64,000 nt of DNA from Aromatoleum buckelii (GCF_012910785.2 NZ_WTVH02000010.1:744001-808000), one strand, 5' to 3'. Positions 18,354 to 29,279 are shown, counted from the stretch's first letter. The notes: generated by a model not told the origin, from the sequence alone. Made by a program: numbers and translations.

Positions 18354-19615
18354 CTAGAGCACCAGGATGGCACGGAAGTCATTGACGTTGGTGAGCGTCG
18401 GGCCGGTTACGAGCGAATCGCCGAGTGCCTCGAAGAAACTGTGTCCGTCGTTGTCGGCGAGCCTGTCGCGTGGCCGGATGCCTTTTGCCCACGCCCGCTT
18501 CAGGCTGTCGGGCGTGACGAAGGCGCCGGCGATCTCCGCCTGGCCATCCACGCCGTCGGTATCGCCCGCAACCGCGAACACGCCGGGTTCGGAGTCGAGC
18601 GCAACTGCGAGCGCAAGCAGGAACTCAACGTTCCGCCCACCGCGTCCCTTGCCGCGCACGGTCACGGTCGTCTCCCCGCCGGACAGCAGCACGCAGGGAG
18701 CCGCGACGGGCTGACGGTGGCGGCGCACCTGCAGTGCGATGCCGGCCATGACTTTGCCGACGTCGCGCGCCTCGCCCTCGATGCTGTCGCCGAGCTGCAC
18801 CGGTGTGTAGCCTACGCAGGCCGCCACCTTTGCTGCGGCTTCGAGCGCCATCTGCGGCGTGGCGATCAGCTTCGTGGTGACGCGCGCCAGGCGCGGGTCG
18901 CCCGGCTTGACCGATTCGCCTTCCCCGCTCTCCAATAAGGCCCGGGCTGCCGCGGGGAGTTCGATGCCGTAGCGCGCGACGATTTCCAACGCGTCGGCGC
19001 AGGTCGTCGGGTCCGCGACCGTGGGGCCGGAGGCGATGTCTATCGGGTTGTCGCCCGGCACGTCCGAGATCAGCAAATTGACGACTCGCGCCGGATAACA
19101 GGCTGCGGCGAGCCGTCCGCCTTTAATTGCCGAGAGGTGTCGGCGCACACAGTTCATTTCCGAGATCGTCGCACCCGAGATGAGCAGTGCGCGGTTGATC
19201 GCCTGTTTGTCCTCGAGCGTGACCCCTTCGGCCGGCAGCGGCATCAGCGCCGAGCCGCCGCCCGAAATCAGGGAGATCACGAGGTCGTCGTTGGTGAGAC
19301 CCTTCACGACCTGCAGCATGCGGCGCGCAGCCGCCAGGCCCTTGGCGTCGGGCACCGGGTGTGCAGCTCGACGATCGTGATCCGCTCGCAAGGCACGGCG
19401 TAGCCGTAGCGGGTGACAACAACGCCGGAGAGCTCACCGGGCCAGTGGCGTTCGAGCGCCAGCGCCATCGCGGCCGAGGCCTTGCCGGCGCCAAGGACGA
19501 TCGTACGGCCCTTCGGCGGCGCCGGGAGGTGGCGCGCGAGGCAGCGCTCGGGCTGTGCCGCCTGCACGGCGGCGGTGAACATCTGCGCCAGGACTTCACG
19601 GGGAGTGGCGGGCAT
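18354..19615 (-). pseudogene. ttuD: Glycerate 2-kinase (TtuD/MOFRL type), frameshifted
   Basis: The gene would start at 19615 (MPATPREVLAQMF) and end at 18354. The first part carries the family N-terminus (RTIVLGAGKASAAMA, then AVPCERITIVE); at about 19366 one base is missing after GAG-CT, so the frame jumps. The second part continues in another frame with HPVPDAKGLAAARRML, LISGGGSALMPLP, MNCVRRHLSAIKGGRLAAAC and the MOFRL end (GGETTVTVRGKGRGGRN). Apart from the shift the coding sequence is whole. It phosphorylated glycerate to 2-phosphoglycerate. A sequencing error cannot be excluded for this gene alone, but its neighbours are damaged as well. Confidence 0.85.
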
Positions 19616-19653
19616 TCTCGGCTTCCTGTTGTCGCTCGTGCGAAACGCTCGGC

Positions 19654-20525
19654 TCACTGACCAATTTCGAAGTTGGCCATCTTCTCCAGCGCCTGCAACA
19701 TAGCCGAGTGGTCACGGCCCGCACCGCCGTAGGCGGCCCAGGCGTTGAACAGTTCCTGTGCGGTCGCGGTGTTGGGCAGCGACATGCCGATCTGGCGCGC
19801 GACGGTCAACGCGAGGTTCAGGTCCTTCTGGGGCCGTTCGATGCGGAAGCCCGGGTCGAAGGCGCGTTTGATCATACGCTCGCCGTGCACCTCCAGGATG
19901 TGGGAGGACGCAAAGCCGCCCATCAGCGGTTCGCGCACGCGAGCCGGATCGGCGCCGTTCTTTGCCGCGAAAAGGAGCGCCTCGGCGACCGCTTCGATGT
20001 TCAGCGCGACGATGATCTGGTTGGCGACCTTGCAGGTCTGGCCGTCGCCGTTCTTGCCGACGAGGGTGACATTCTTGCCCATCAGCTGGAACAGCGGGAG
20101 CGCCTTCTCGAAGGTCGAATACATGCCGCCAACCATGATCGAGAGCGTGGCGGCCTTCCGACCTGGCCGCCCGAAACGGGCGCGTCGAGGTACTCACAGC
20201 CGAGATCGTCGATGCGCTGGGCGAACTGCTTCGCCACCAGGCTGATCGAGCTCATGTCGATAACGATCTTGCCCGGAGTCAGGCCTTGGGCGACGCCGTT
20301 TGTGGCGAAGAGCGCCTCTTCGACGTTTGGCGTGTCGGGCACCATCAGGATGATGAACTCGGCCTTCACTTCACGCGCGCTCTCGCATACGGTCGCACCG
20401 GCATCGACGATCTGACGGGGTGTCTTTCCGCGGGTGTTCACGAACAGCGTGTGGCCGCCGTCGATGAGGTGCTGGGCCATCGGGGTGCCCATGATGCCAA
20501 GTCCGATGAATCCGATGTCTGCCAT
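19654..20525 (-). pseudogene. glxR: Tartronate semialdehyde reductase (GlxR/GarR), frameshifted
   Basis: N-terminal half in one frame: MADIGFIGLGIMGTPMAQHL (Rossmann motif GLGIMG) to LDAPVSGGQVG. At about 20158 the bases for the usual G-A-K linker are partly missing (a loss not divisible by three). The second half continues in another frame with SIMVGGMYSTFEKALPLFQ, the catalytic-lysine region NGDGQTCKVANQI, and KDLNLALTVARQ. The enzyme reduces tartronate semialdehyde to glycerate. Both halves are otherwise well conserved, so the damage is recent or an error; the flanking deletion scar favours true decay. Confidence 0.85.
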
Positions 20526-20584
20526 TGTTTCTCCGTTCCTTGTAAGTGATGGGCGCGCTCCGGCGGGGCTGGCGGTGCAGGGCT

Positions 20585-20715
20585 TTAGCGCATCAGCGCC
20601 TCGGTCCAGCCGAATACAACGGGTTGATCGCTGCGCCGGCGATGCCGAACAGCGTGGTGATGCCTTCCCTGCGCAACACCGCGGCGGCGGCGTCGACTGC
20701 TCTCATGCGGGCCAT
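20585..20715 (-). pseudogene. Deletion scar: gcl 5' end joined to hyi 3' end
   Basis: Reading from 20715 on the minus strand, after AGGAGGAGAAC, come 36 codons typical of the glyoxylate carboligase N-terminus ([10 protein letters not shown], then [20 protein letters not shown]). Right after that the sequence turns into the last codons of a hydroxypyruvate isomerase (GWTEALMR, stop at 20585-20587) in another frame. Everything between, about 550 codons of gcl and nearly all of hyi, is missing. glxR follows as it would in an intact gcl-hyi-glxR operon. The hyi identification rests on only about eight residues plus gene order. Confidence 0.7.
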
Positions 20716-20756
20716 GTTCTCCTCCTGGGCTCTGATCGGCGTATGCCGGCGGCTGC

Positions 20757-21548
20757 GTGTCGATCGGCACTTTTGCGATGGGTTCCAGCGTGGTCGGCAC
20801 CCTGAACCTGCTGCAGGCAACCCTCGCGATCGCGATCGGCTGCTTCATTATCGGCATCGCGCTTGCGGTGAATGGTGCAGCCGGCTACAAGTACGGCATC
20901 CCCTTCGTGGTGCAGGCGCGCAGCGCCTTCGGCTTCGCCGGCACGAAGTTTCCCGGGCTCGTGCGCGCGGTGCCGGCGATCGTGTGGTACGGCTTCCAGA
21001 GCTGGGTCGGCGCGGGCGCGCTGAACGCGGTGTCGGTGTCGATGTTCGGCTTCGACAACCTGGTGTTCTGGTTCGTGGTGTTCCAGTTGCTGCAGATTGC
21101 GCTGTCGGTGCTGGGCTTCCAAGGCATCAAGTGGCTGGAGAACATCGGCAGCGGCTTCATTCTGGTGTCGCTCACCTACTACGGCGACGACTTGCCGTTC
21201 TGGACCGAAGTGCAGAAGACCGACGGCGAGACCGTGCCGCACTTGGTCGTGCCGTACACGCTCGACACCAACGACATGCGCTTCGCGCTGCCGCAGGGCT
21301 TCTCGCACGGCGACGAGTTCTTCGAATACCTGCACGACGCCTTCGACGTGATGTACGCCGAGGGCGACGAACGGCCCGCGATGATGAGCATCGGCATGCA
21401 TTGCCGGCTGCTCGGCCGCCCAGGGCGCTTCCGCGCGCTGCAGCGCTTCCTCGACCACGTCGAGAAGCACGACCGGGTGTGGGTGTGCCGTCGCGCCGAC
21501 ATCGCCCGCCACGGGATCGAGCACCACCCTTACAGGCCCGGGGCCTGA
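20757..21548 (+). pseudogene. Chimera of an NCS1 (allantoin-type) permease and PuuE allantoinase
   Basis: A 263-codon open frame with two unrelated halves. Residues 1-~138 are the front-middle part of an NCS1 nucleobase/allantoin symporter (NGAAGYKYGIPFVVQARSAF, AVPAIVWYGFQSWVGAGALN), lacking its start and most of its helices. From about residue 140 on it is the C-terminal third of a PuuE-type allantoinase of the polysaccharide deacetylase family (YGDDLPFWTEV, PYTLDTNDMRFALPQGF, MMSIGMHCRLLGRPGRF, ending EHHPYRPGA). Homology to the permease begins just upstream of the GTG start. Neither half can be functional. Most likely an in-frame deletion joined two neighbouring genes. Confidence 0.82.
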
Positions 21549-21552
21549 TCAC

Positions 21553-21577
21553 GACGGCCGGGGAGCGCGCGGCCGTC
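21553..21577 (+). other. Hairpin after the puuE remnant
   Basis: Perfect 8-base arms (GACGGCCG / CGGCCGTC) with a 9-base loop directly after the stop of the chimeric frame. There is no U-tract. It may be the old end-of-operon hairpin of the allantoin genes. The bases 21578-21689 show no gene that I can support. Confidence 0.4.
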
Positions 21578-21689
21578 ATACATCAAAACAGTGGCGAACT
21601 TCATCCCCGCCGCGTTCGGCCTCGCGAATCTCGCGCCGGCGAAGATCAGCGCGCGCGGGAGAGGGTGCTTTCCCGCCTGTGTTGGGCTT

Positions 21690-24482
21690 TTACGCAGTCG
21701 CGTCGGGCTCGCCGCACTGGGCGAGGATTGTTGCGCGCGTTGCATCGCGCAGCGCGAGTGCCGCGCTCCAGTCCGTGCCCTGTGGCAGGATCGGGGGCGC
21801 GATCGATACGGTGATCGGGCCGCGGCGAGGGCGCCATGTCGCATCGGGCAACACGGTTCGTGTGCCGCGAATGGTCACCGGCACCACGGGCAGGCGGGCC
21901 TCGCACGCGGCGAGGAAGGCACCGAGGCGGAATTCGCGCAGCCCCGGCTGTCCGACGAAAGTGCCTTCGGCAAAGTAGAACAGCGCTGCCCCTTCACGCG
22001 CCCGGGTGGCGAGGCGGTGGGCGGCGTCGACGCTGTCCTGCACTGCGAAGCGCTCGACAAACTCGGCGCCGAGTCCCTGCAGGAAGCGATAGGCGATCGG
22101 GTTGTCCTGCAGTTCGCGTTTTGCGACGAACGCGAAAGGTCGCGGGAGCGCGGCGACTGCGATCAGGCCGTCGAGATAGCTGGCGTGGTTCGCGACGACG
22201 ATGCAGGGCGCATGCATGAGGAGATTTTCCCGGCCGCGGACGTCGAGGCGGATGCCGACCAGCCGCGCGAGCAGGCGCGCTCCAAGGCTTCCGATGCGCC
22301 AGCCGATGGCAGGGCGGGGCAGCGCCGCGACCGCCAGCCAGGCCGGTACCGCAAGCAGCACGAGAGCTGTCCACGCCCAGCCCGCCCACAGCAGCGCCGC
22401 GCAGCGAGACAGTGTTCGCGAGGCGCGCTCCGCGAGTCCCGCCGCCGCGAGGCGCAGCAATTGCATGCGTACGCTGCGTTGCCGGCCCAGCAGGCCGCTG
22501 AGGTAGAGGTCGCGCGTCCCGACACGGCGGATTTTTCCGCTTGATGTTTTCAGCACGCTGTGCGGCGGGGCCAGCACGACTTCGTCGATCGGCACGCCGA
22601 GCAGTTCGATGGCGAGGCCTTCGACCGTGTGCTGCAAGCTACTGCGCTCGTCGTCCCGCGTCGCCCTCGTTTCGACGACGGCGACGAGCCGTTCGCTCGC
22701 GGTGGTGGGGTCGGCAGCGCCGAACACGGCGACGCAGCCCCTGCGCACGCCCGGCAGCGCGCCGATCGCATCCTCCAGTTCGTACGGATACAGGTTCCGT
22801 CCGCCGCGGATGATCATGTCCTTGACGCGGCCGGTGACGAACAGCTCGCCGTCGGCGAGGTAGCCGAGATCGCCGGTGTCGAGCCAGTCTCCGTGCCACA
22901 GCTTGCGCGTTTCCTCCGGATTGCGCAGATAGCCGGACGTGGCCGACGGGCCGCGGAACTCGATGCGGCCGACGTGGCGCTCGGGGAGTTCGGCGCCGGC
23001 CGGATCCACGATGCGAACCTCATGTTCGGGCAGCGGCTTGCCGCAGCCGACGAAGCGAATCGCCGTCGTGTCACTCGCCGTTGCCGAGAGCGCCTTGCGG
23101 TCGCGGAAAAACGGCTCGCGCGCGATGCGGTCGATGCGCGCCTCCCGCCCGGGGAGGGGAACTGTCAGCCCGACGGCGTTCTCGGCGAGCCCGTACGACG
23201 GCGTCAGGGTCTCGCGGCGCAGACCGTAGGGCGCGAAGCGCTCGCTGAAGTGCTCGATCGTGTCCGGACTCACGGGCTCGGCCCCATTGACCGCAAATCG
23301 CCAGCACGACAGGTCCAGCCCCGCGAGCTCGGCGTCTTCGACGTGCTTCATAACGAGCTCGTAGGCGAAATTCGGCCCTGCGGAGAGACTGCCGCGGTAG
23401 CGGTGTATCGTCCACAGCCAGCGCGCGGGCCGCGACAGGAAATCCAGTGGCGACATCAGCACCAGCGGGGAGCCGTTGTACAGGCTGCCGAGCCAGGCAG
23501 CGATCAGGCCCATGTCGTGATACAGCGGCAACCAGCTCACAGTGACATCGTCGGCGCTCATCCCGATCGTGCGACTCCACGCCCGGATGTTCGCGAGCAG
23601 GTTGGCGTGGCTGAGCATGACACCTTTGGGGTTGCCAGTGCTGCCCGAGGTGTACTGAAGCAGGGCAAGGTCGGCTGCACCCACCGTGGTTGACGTGCTG
23701 CGAGCGGGGCTCGCTGCCAGTTCCTGCACGGTCGCGACCCGCTTCAGGCTTGGCGCCTGCGTGGCGAGCAGGCGCGCGACGGTCCGCACGTCCGTGTCGG
23801 TGATCAGCACGGGCGCCTGACAACTGTCGAGAATGCCGGTTTGGCGACGCAGGTGGTCTTCGAGCTGTGACGGTCGCGTTGGTGGATACATCGGCACGGG
23901 CACGCCTCCGGCCAGCAAGGCGCCGAAAAAGCTCGTGAAGAACTCCAGCGCAGTCGGCAGCATGATTGCGACGGCTTCGCCCCGCGCGAGTCCTCGCTGC
24001 TGCAGGCCCGCGGCAATGCGGCGCGCACCCTGCAGCAGATCGTCGTGCGTCAGCGTCGCGATCTCGACGTCGTCGCGCAGCAGGCGGATGTGCACGTGCC
24101 GGGGCGAGCGCGCAGCGTGCCACTCCAGCACCTCGACCAGCGTGGCGGCCTGGGCCGGGGCTTCGATCGCGTCGCCGGGCGTTTCCGGCAGGACGATGTC
24201 GGTCTGCAGTCCTGCAAGTTCGGGATGCGCGGCGCGCAGCGCAGCGAGCAGCTGGCGCGGAGTCTCGGCGGCGGCGAGCGTGCCGGCGGGCAGGCGGACG
24301 CCGGCAGCGCGCTCGAGGCGCGCGAGCAACTCGACGCGTGCAAGACTGTCGAGCCCCAGATCCTGCTCGAGATGGCTGTCCAGTTCCGGCGTCAACTGCT
24401 GTCCCGGACGAAGCTCGGCGACGAGCACGCGCACGATCTGCAGAACTTCCGCGTCACCGGTCGCCGCCGAGAGTCGATTCAT
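21690..24482 (-). CDS. Fused ACP - fatty acyl-AMP ligase - PlsC acyltransferase
   Basis: A 930-residue multidomain protein. Residues about 10-85 are an acyl carrier domain with the phosphopantetheine serine in LGLDSLARVE (Ser46). Residues about 125-680 are an AMP-forming acyl ligase of the FAAL/FACL type (YTSGSTGNPKGVMLSH, then WLPLYHDMGL, then GDWLDTGDLGYLADGELFVTGRVKD). A hydrophobic linker (about 715-745) leads to a PlsC-type acyltransferase with the HX4D motif NHASYLD. It could activate a fatty acid, load it on its own carrier domain and transfer it to a lipid or glycerol phosphate at the membrane. The start at 24482 is chosen because the carrier domain begins there. It faces an exosortase-associated acyltransferase gene. 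Confidence 0.85.
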   Translation of the reverse strand: MNRLSAATGDAEVLQIVRVLVAELRPGQQLTPELDSHLEQDLGLDSLARVELLARLERAAGVRLPAGTLAAAETPRQLLAALRAAHPELAGLQTDIVLPETPGDAIEAPAQAATLVEVLEWHAARSPRHVHIRLLRDDVEIATLTHDDLLQGARRIAAGLQQRGLARGEAVAIMLPTALEFFTSFFGALLAGGVPVPMYPPTRPSQLEDHLRRQTGILDSCQAPVLITDTDVRTVARLLATQAPSLKRVATVQELAASPARSTSTTVGAADLALLQYTSGSTGNPKGVMLSHANLLANIRAWSRTIGMSADDVTVSWLPLYHDMGLIAAWLGSLYNGSPLVLMSPLDFLSRPARWLWTIHRYRGSLSAGPNFAYELVMKHVEDAELAGLDLSCWRFAVNGAEPVSPDTIEHFSERFAPYGLRRETLTPSYGLAENAVGLTVPLPGREARIDRIAREPFFRDRKALSATASDTTAIRFVGCGKPLPEHEVRIVDPAGAELPERHVGRIEFRGPSATSGYLRNPEETRKLWHGDWLDTGDLGYLADGELFVTGRVKDMIIRGGRNLYPYELEDAIGALPGVRRGCVAVFGAADPTTASERLVAVVETRATRDDERSSLQHTVEGLAIELLGVPIDEVVLAPPHSVLKTSSGKIRRVGTRDLYLSGLLGRQRSVRMQLLRLAAAGLAERASRTLSRCAALLWAGWAWTALVLLAVPAWLAVAALPRPAIGWRIGSLGARLLARLVGIRLDVRGRENLLMHAPCIVVANHASYLDGLIAVAALPRPFAFVAKRELQDNPIAYRFLQGLGAEFVERFAVQDSVDAAHRLATRAREGAALFYFAEGTFVGQPGLREFRLGAFLAACEARLPVVPVTIRGTRTVLPDATWRPRRGPITVSIAPPILPQGTDWSAALALRDATRATILAQCGEPDATA

Positions 24483-24865
24483 GCTGAAGTCCTGCGTGTT
24501 GGCCTGCCGCCGTTTGTTGCTGAGTGCCTGCCGACGCTTGGCGGGCTTCGGCAGCACCGGCGTGTCGCGCGTTGAATCCGCGCTGAGACTTGACTACAAA
24601 GAGGTTGTCGATACCATGAACGGCTGCCGGTTCCCGCTGCGGACAGGCCGGTTACTAAAAATCAATCGCCCTCAGTTCGACGGCTTTCCGATTTCTCATC
24701 GACTGGATACGATGAGCGCTGAATGGTGCGGATTCAGACGGTACATCGCGTCAAACGCGGCTGCAAGATTATGAAAGGAGCCCGCTCCTTTTCTGCGCTG
24801 CGGATAGGGCGGCACGGATCATAAAATCGGCCGGTTCAGCGAATTCGAGCGCACTGGGGAAAATT
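24483..24865. other. Divergent intergenic region with a terminator-like hairpin
   Basis: These 383 bases part two divergent acyl-transfer genes. No open frame resembles a known protein. A hairpin at 24774-24790 (AAGGAGC-CC-GCTCCTT, then TTTC) looks like a small terminator but has no upstream gene to end. A weak promoter candidate TTGACT-N16-TACCAT lies near 24590. The region is less GC-rich than its flanks. Confidence 0.4.
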
Positions 24866-25639
24866 ATGCGCACACCGTTTTCTTGTGATTCCGACCTGGG
24901 TAAGGGATTCGGGAGCCGCTTCGAGATTTTGCCCGCGCTGGATCAATCCACGCGCGACCAAGTCTTCACGATTCGGCATGAGGTGTACTGCGAAGACCTC
25001 GGCTTCGAGCCGCTGCGCGAGGATCGGCATGAAACCGACGAATACGATCGCCACAGCGTTCATTGCCTGCTGCGCACATCAGACGCCTCCCATACGCTCG
25101 TCGGCTGCACCCGGTTGGTCCTCGCGCGCCCCGAGGACCCTGCTCATCCTTTTCCGTTCGAGAGCACTTGCCGGGCGAACCTGGATCAGCACACGATCGA
25201 TTCGCGTGCTCTGCCGCGACACAAGATCGCGGAAGTCTCCCGGCTCGCGGTCAGGCAAATGTACCGTCGCCGTCGCGGTGAAAAGCACACCGAGATGACG
25301 CTGCGAAACCGCGACTTCGGCTCGAGCGCGAGCCCGCGTTTTCCATTCATCCCGGTCGGTTTGTATCTGGGGACGATGGCACTGGCTGAGCAATGCGCCA
25401 TAGAAAAGGTTTTCGTTATCACCGAGCCGCGCCTCGCCGCCCATTTGTCCCGGCTGGGTTTCAGTATCGTGCAGGTCGGGCCGCCGATCGAACATCGCGG
25501 CACCCGAGTACCGTCGATGATGGACGTAGAGCAGAGCAAGGAAGGGCTGCGTTCGCTGATTCGCCCGATGTGGGAGCTTATCCGCGGCGGCGTCATGGCG
25601 GGCTACGAGGGGAGGCGGGCGGCGATGGTCGCTACCTGA
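24866..25639 (+). CDS. PEP-CTERM/exosortase-associated acyltransferase (LuxI/GNAT-like)
   Basis: A 257-residue protein of the GNAT/autoinducer-synthase fold. The features FTIRHEVYCEDLGFEP, then DEYDRHSVHCLL, then VGCTRLVLARPED, then IAEVSRLAVRQMYRRRRGEK match the exosortase-associated acyltransferase family, which is distantly related to LuxI. Members are thought to use acyl-ACP or acyl-CoA to acylate an unknown amine. No exosortase or PEP-CTERM protein gene is in the window. Its divergent partner supplies an acyl carrier domain and an acyl-AMP ligase, which makes a shared acyl substrate plausible. Family call from memory; substrate unknown. Confidence 0.75.
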   Translation: MRTPFSCDSDLGKGFGSRFEILPALDQSTRDQVFTIRHEVYCEDLGFEPLREDRHETDEYDRHSVHCLLRTSDASHTLVGCTRLVLARPEDPAHPFPFESTCRANLDQHTIDSRALPRHKIAEVSRLAVRQMYRRRRGEKHTEMTLRNRDFGSSASPRFPFIPVGLYLGTMALAEQCAIEKVFVITEPRLAAHLSRLGFSIVQVGPPIEHRGTRVPSMMDVEQSKEGLRSLIRPMWELIRGGVMAGYEGRRAAMVAT

Positions 25640-25702
25640 GGAGCGGAGATCTCTTGGCCCTATCTCGTGTCCTGCCCTGATCGGCAGCACAATGCCGGCG
25701 AA

Positions 25703-26533
25703 CTACTGTCCCAGGGCGGACATCAGCGAGTTCCGCTCGTCGCGTGACTCGGCAACGATTTCCGCGACCGCAATGGAGGCGGCTGGCTGCGTGGCAGGGG
25801 TTTCCCCCGGGCGCGAAAACGGATTGGGATGGGTGCTGAGCCGGTTCGCCAAGTGGAGAACGTTTGCCAGGGTGGCCGGAGAGTCGCCTTCGTACGCCGT
25901 CTCGCAGCCGGAGATCGCGTCGAGAATGGCATCGGGCGCATCGAGTGCGCCGAGCACGGCGTGGCCGACGGCCGCATGCCATTCGGAAAGCAGGCGGGAG
26001 AGGTCGTCTTCGTGGGCGACTCCGGGATGGCGGGCAACGCGCGACAGCAGATAGAAGTAACCGACGTCGTGCACGAGGCCGGCGAACATCGCCTCGTGCG
26101 GGTTGAAACGGGTCAGCTTGCGGGCGATGACGAACGACAGGGTGGCGACGTCGAGGCTGTGTTCCCAGAGTCGGCGTGCTTTGCTGGCATAAGGGGCCAT
26201 TTCCCTGTCGAGCATCAGCTGCTCGATCGCGACGGAAATCGCAAGCGCGCGAATTGCCGAAAAACCGACACGAATCACCGCGCTCCTGACATCGCAGACA
26301 TCGTTTCCGGAAAAATTCAGCGCGGCCGAGTTGGCGAGGCGGATGACTTTGGCCGATACCAGCGGCTCGGCCCCGATGACGCGCGCGAGTTCATCGACGG
26401 TCAGCATCGGGTTGTCGAGCGCCGTCCGGATCTTCATCGCCGCGTCCAGAAAGGTCGGGAAAGTGATGTCGCCGGATGAGAGGTCGTCCGCGATCTGGAT
26501 CAGGAAGCGCTGTGGGGAAACGTCGTTCGCCAT
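25703..26533 (-). CDS. HDOD-domain protein
   Basis: A 276-residue protein that is almost entirely one HDOD domain (about residues 15-220: ITFPTFLDAAMKIRTALDNP, then VSAKVIRLANSAAL, then VRVGFSAIRALAISVA-like core, then FAGLVHDVGYFYLL). HDOD proteins are HD-like without a fixed activity and serve as signalling scaffolds, some in c-di-GMP or stress control. No GGDEF, EAL or receiver domain is attached. It lies between an acyltransferase and proB without clear operon ties. Confidence 0.85.
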   Translation of the reverse strand: MANDVSPQRFLIQIADDLSSGDITFPTFLDAAMKIRTALDNPMLTVDELARVIGAEPLVSAKVIRLANSAALNFSGNDVCDVRSAVIRVGFSAIRALAISVAIEQLMLDREMAPYASKARRLWEHSLDVATLSFVIARKLTRFNPHEAMFAGLVHDVGYFYLLSRVARHPGVAHEDDLSRLLSEWHAAVGHAVLGALDAPDAILDAISGCETAYEGDSPATLANVLHLANRLSTHPNPFSRPGETPATQPAASIAVAEIVAESRDERNSLMSALGQ

Positions 26534-26569
26534 CGTCGATGAATGCAGGCTTTCACGAAGTCGCGCGGC

Positions 26570-27685
26570 TTATCGCAGCACCATGTTGTCGCGGTGAACC
26601 AGTTCGGGTTCGTCGATGTAGCCGAGCAGCTTTTCGATCTCGGTGCTCGATTTGCGCGCGATGCGGCGGCACTCGCTGCTGCTGTAGTTGATGAGGCCGC
26701 GCGCGACCTCGTCGCCGGTGGCGCTGCGGCAGGCAACCGCTGCGCCGCGCTCGAATTCGCCCCCGACTTCGACGACCCCCACGGGCAACAGGCTGCGCCC
26801 GCTGCGCAACGCGGCGATCGCGCCTTCGTCGAGGATGAGGTCGCCGGCGAGCTGCAGGTGGTCGGCGAGCCATTGCTTGCGTGCCTGCAGCGGCGAGCTG
26901 GTCGCGTAGAGCAGGGTGCCGAGCGGTTCGGCCTGCGTGAGGCGGATCAGCGCGTCGGCTTCGTTGCCGCTCGCGATGCACGTGTGCGCGCCGCTTCGCG
27001 CCGCACGCTGGGCGGCGCGAATCTTCGTGATCATCCCGCCCCTGCTGATGCCGGTGCCGGCGCCGCCCGCCATCGCCTCGTACGATCTGTCCTCGGCGCG
27101 GCCTTCGGAGACGAGCGTTGCAGTGGGGTCGCAACGCGGGTCGGCAGTGTACAAGCCTTGCTGGTCGGTGAGGATCACCAGCGCATCCGCTTCGATGAGG
27201 TTCGCGACCAGCGCGCCGAGCGTGTCGTTGTCGCCGAACTTGATCTCGTCGGTGACGATCGTGTCGTTCTCGTTGATGATCGGCACGACGCCCAGCTCGA
27301 GCAGCGTCGTCAGCGTCGAACGTGCGTTCAGGTAGCGCTTGCGATCGGCGAGGTCGTCGTGGGTCAGTAGGATCTGCGCGGTGTGGAGATTGTGACGCGA
27401 AAAGGCGTCCTCGTAGGCTTCGACGAGGCCCATCTGCCCGACCGCCGCCGCGGCCTGCAGCTTGTGCATTTCGTGCGGGCGCTTTTGCCAGCCGAGGCGC
27501 TGCATTCCCGCGGCGATCGCGCCGGACGATACCAGCACGACCTGCTTGCCCGTGGCACGCAACGCGGCGATCTGGCGCGCCCAGTCGCCCATCGCCGCTT
27601 TGTCGAGTCCGGCGCCGTTGTTCGTGACGAGTGCGCTGCCGACTTTGACGACGAGGCGGCGCGCGTTGCGGATCTTGTCTCTCAT
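26570..27685 (-). CDS. proB: Glutamate 5-kinase
   Basis: A 371-residue enzyme catalysing the first step of proline synthesis. The amino acid kinase domain (residues about 8-240: [14 protein letters not shown], then [13 protein letters not shown], then [13 protein letters not shown]) is followed by a C-terminal PUA domain (about 280-360). It starts 19 bases after obg on the same strand, in the order rplU-rpmA-obg-proB common in proteobacteria. Confidence 0.97.
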   Translation of the reverse strand: MRDKIRNARRLVVKVGSALVTNNGAGLDKAAMGDWARQIAALRATGKQVVLVSSGAIAAGMQRLGWQKRPHEMHKLQAAAAVGQMGLVEAYEDAFSRHNLHTAQILLTHDDLADRKRYLNARSTLTTLLELGVVPIINENDTIVTDEIKFGDNDTLGALVANLIEADALVILTDQQGLYTADPRCDPTATLVSEGRAEDRSYEAMAGGAGTGISRGGMITKIRAAQRAARSGAHTCIASGNEADALIRLTQAEPLGTLLYATSSPLQARKQWLADHLQLAGDLILDEGAIAALRSGRSLLPVGVVEVGGEFERGAAVACRSATGDEVARGLINYSSSECRRIARKSSTEIEKLLGYIDEPELVHRDNMVLR

Positions 27686-27703
27686 GACGGACTGCGAAGG
27701 TTC

Positions 27704-29261
<1,558 letters not shown>

Positions 29262-29279
29262 GTCGAATTACCTCCGGGC

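Noticed and set aside
19654..19703. Frameshifts at 19366 and 20158 as mere sequencing errors
   Set aside because: Not fully excluded, but two shifts within 0.8 kb next to deletion scars that no base-calling error can make favour real decay. No comparable shifts occur in the other 60 kb.
17466..21548. A mobile element as the cause of the gene damage
   Set aside because: No transposase, terminal inverted repeats or target duplication was found at any of the breakpoints; the tRNA-Pro nearby has no duplicated 3' end that I could see.
21578..21689. A possible start of another catabolic gene (MKFATVLMYDGRALPG on the minus strand)
   Set aside because: It vaguely resembles the beginning of fumarylacetoacetate hydrolase-like proteins, but it is too short and ends at once in the region of the deletion scars. 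Not supportable as a gene.
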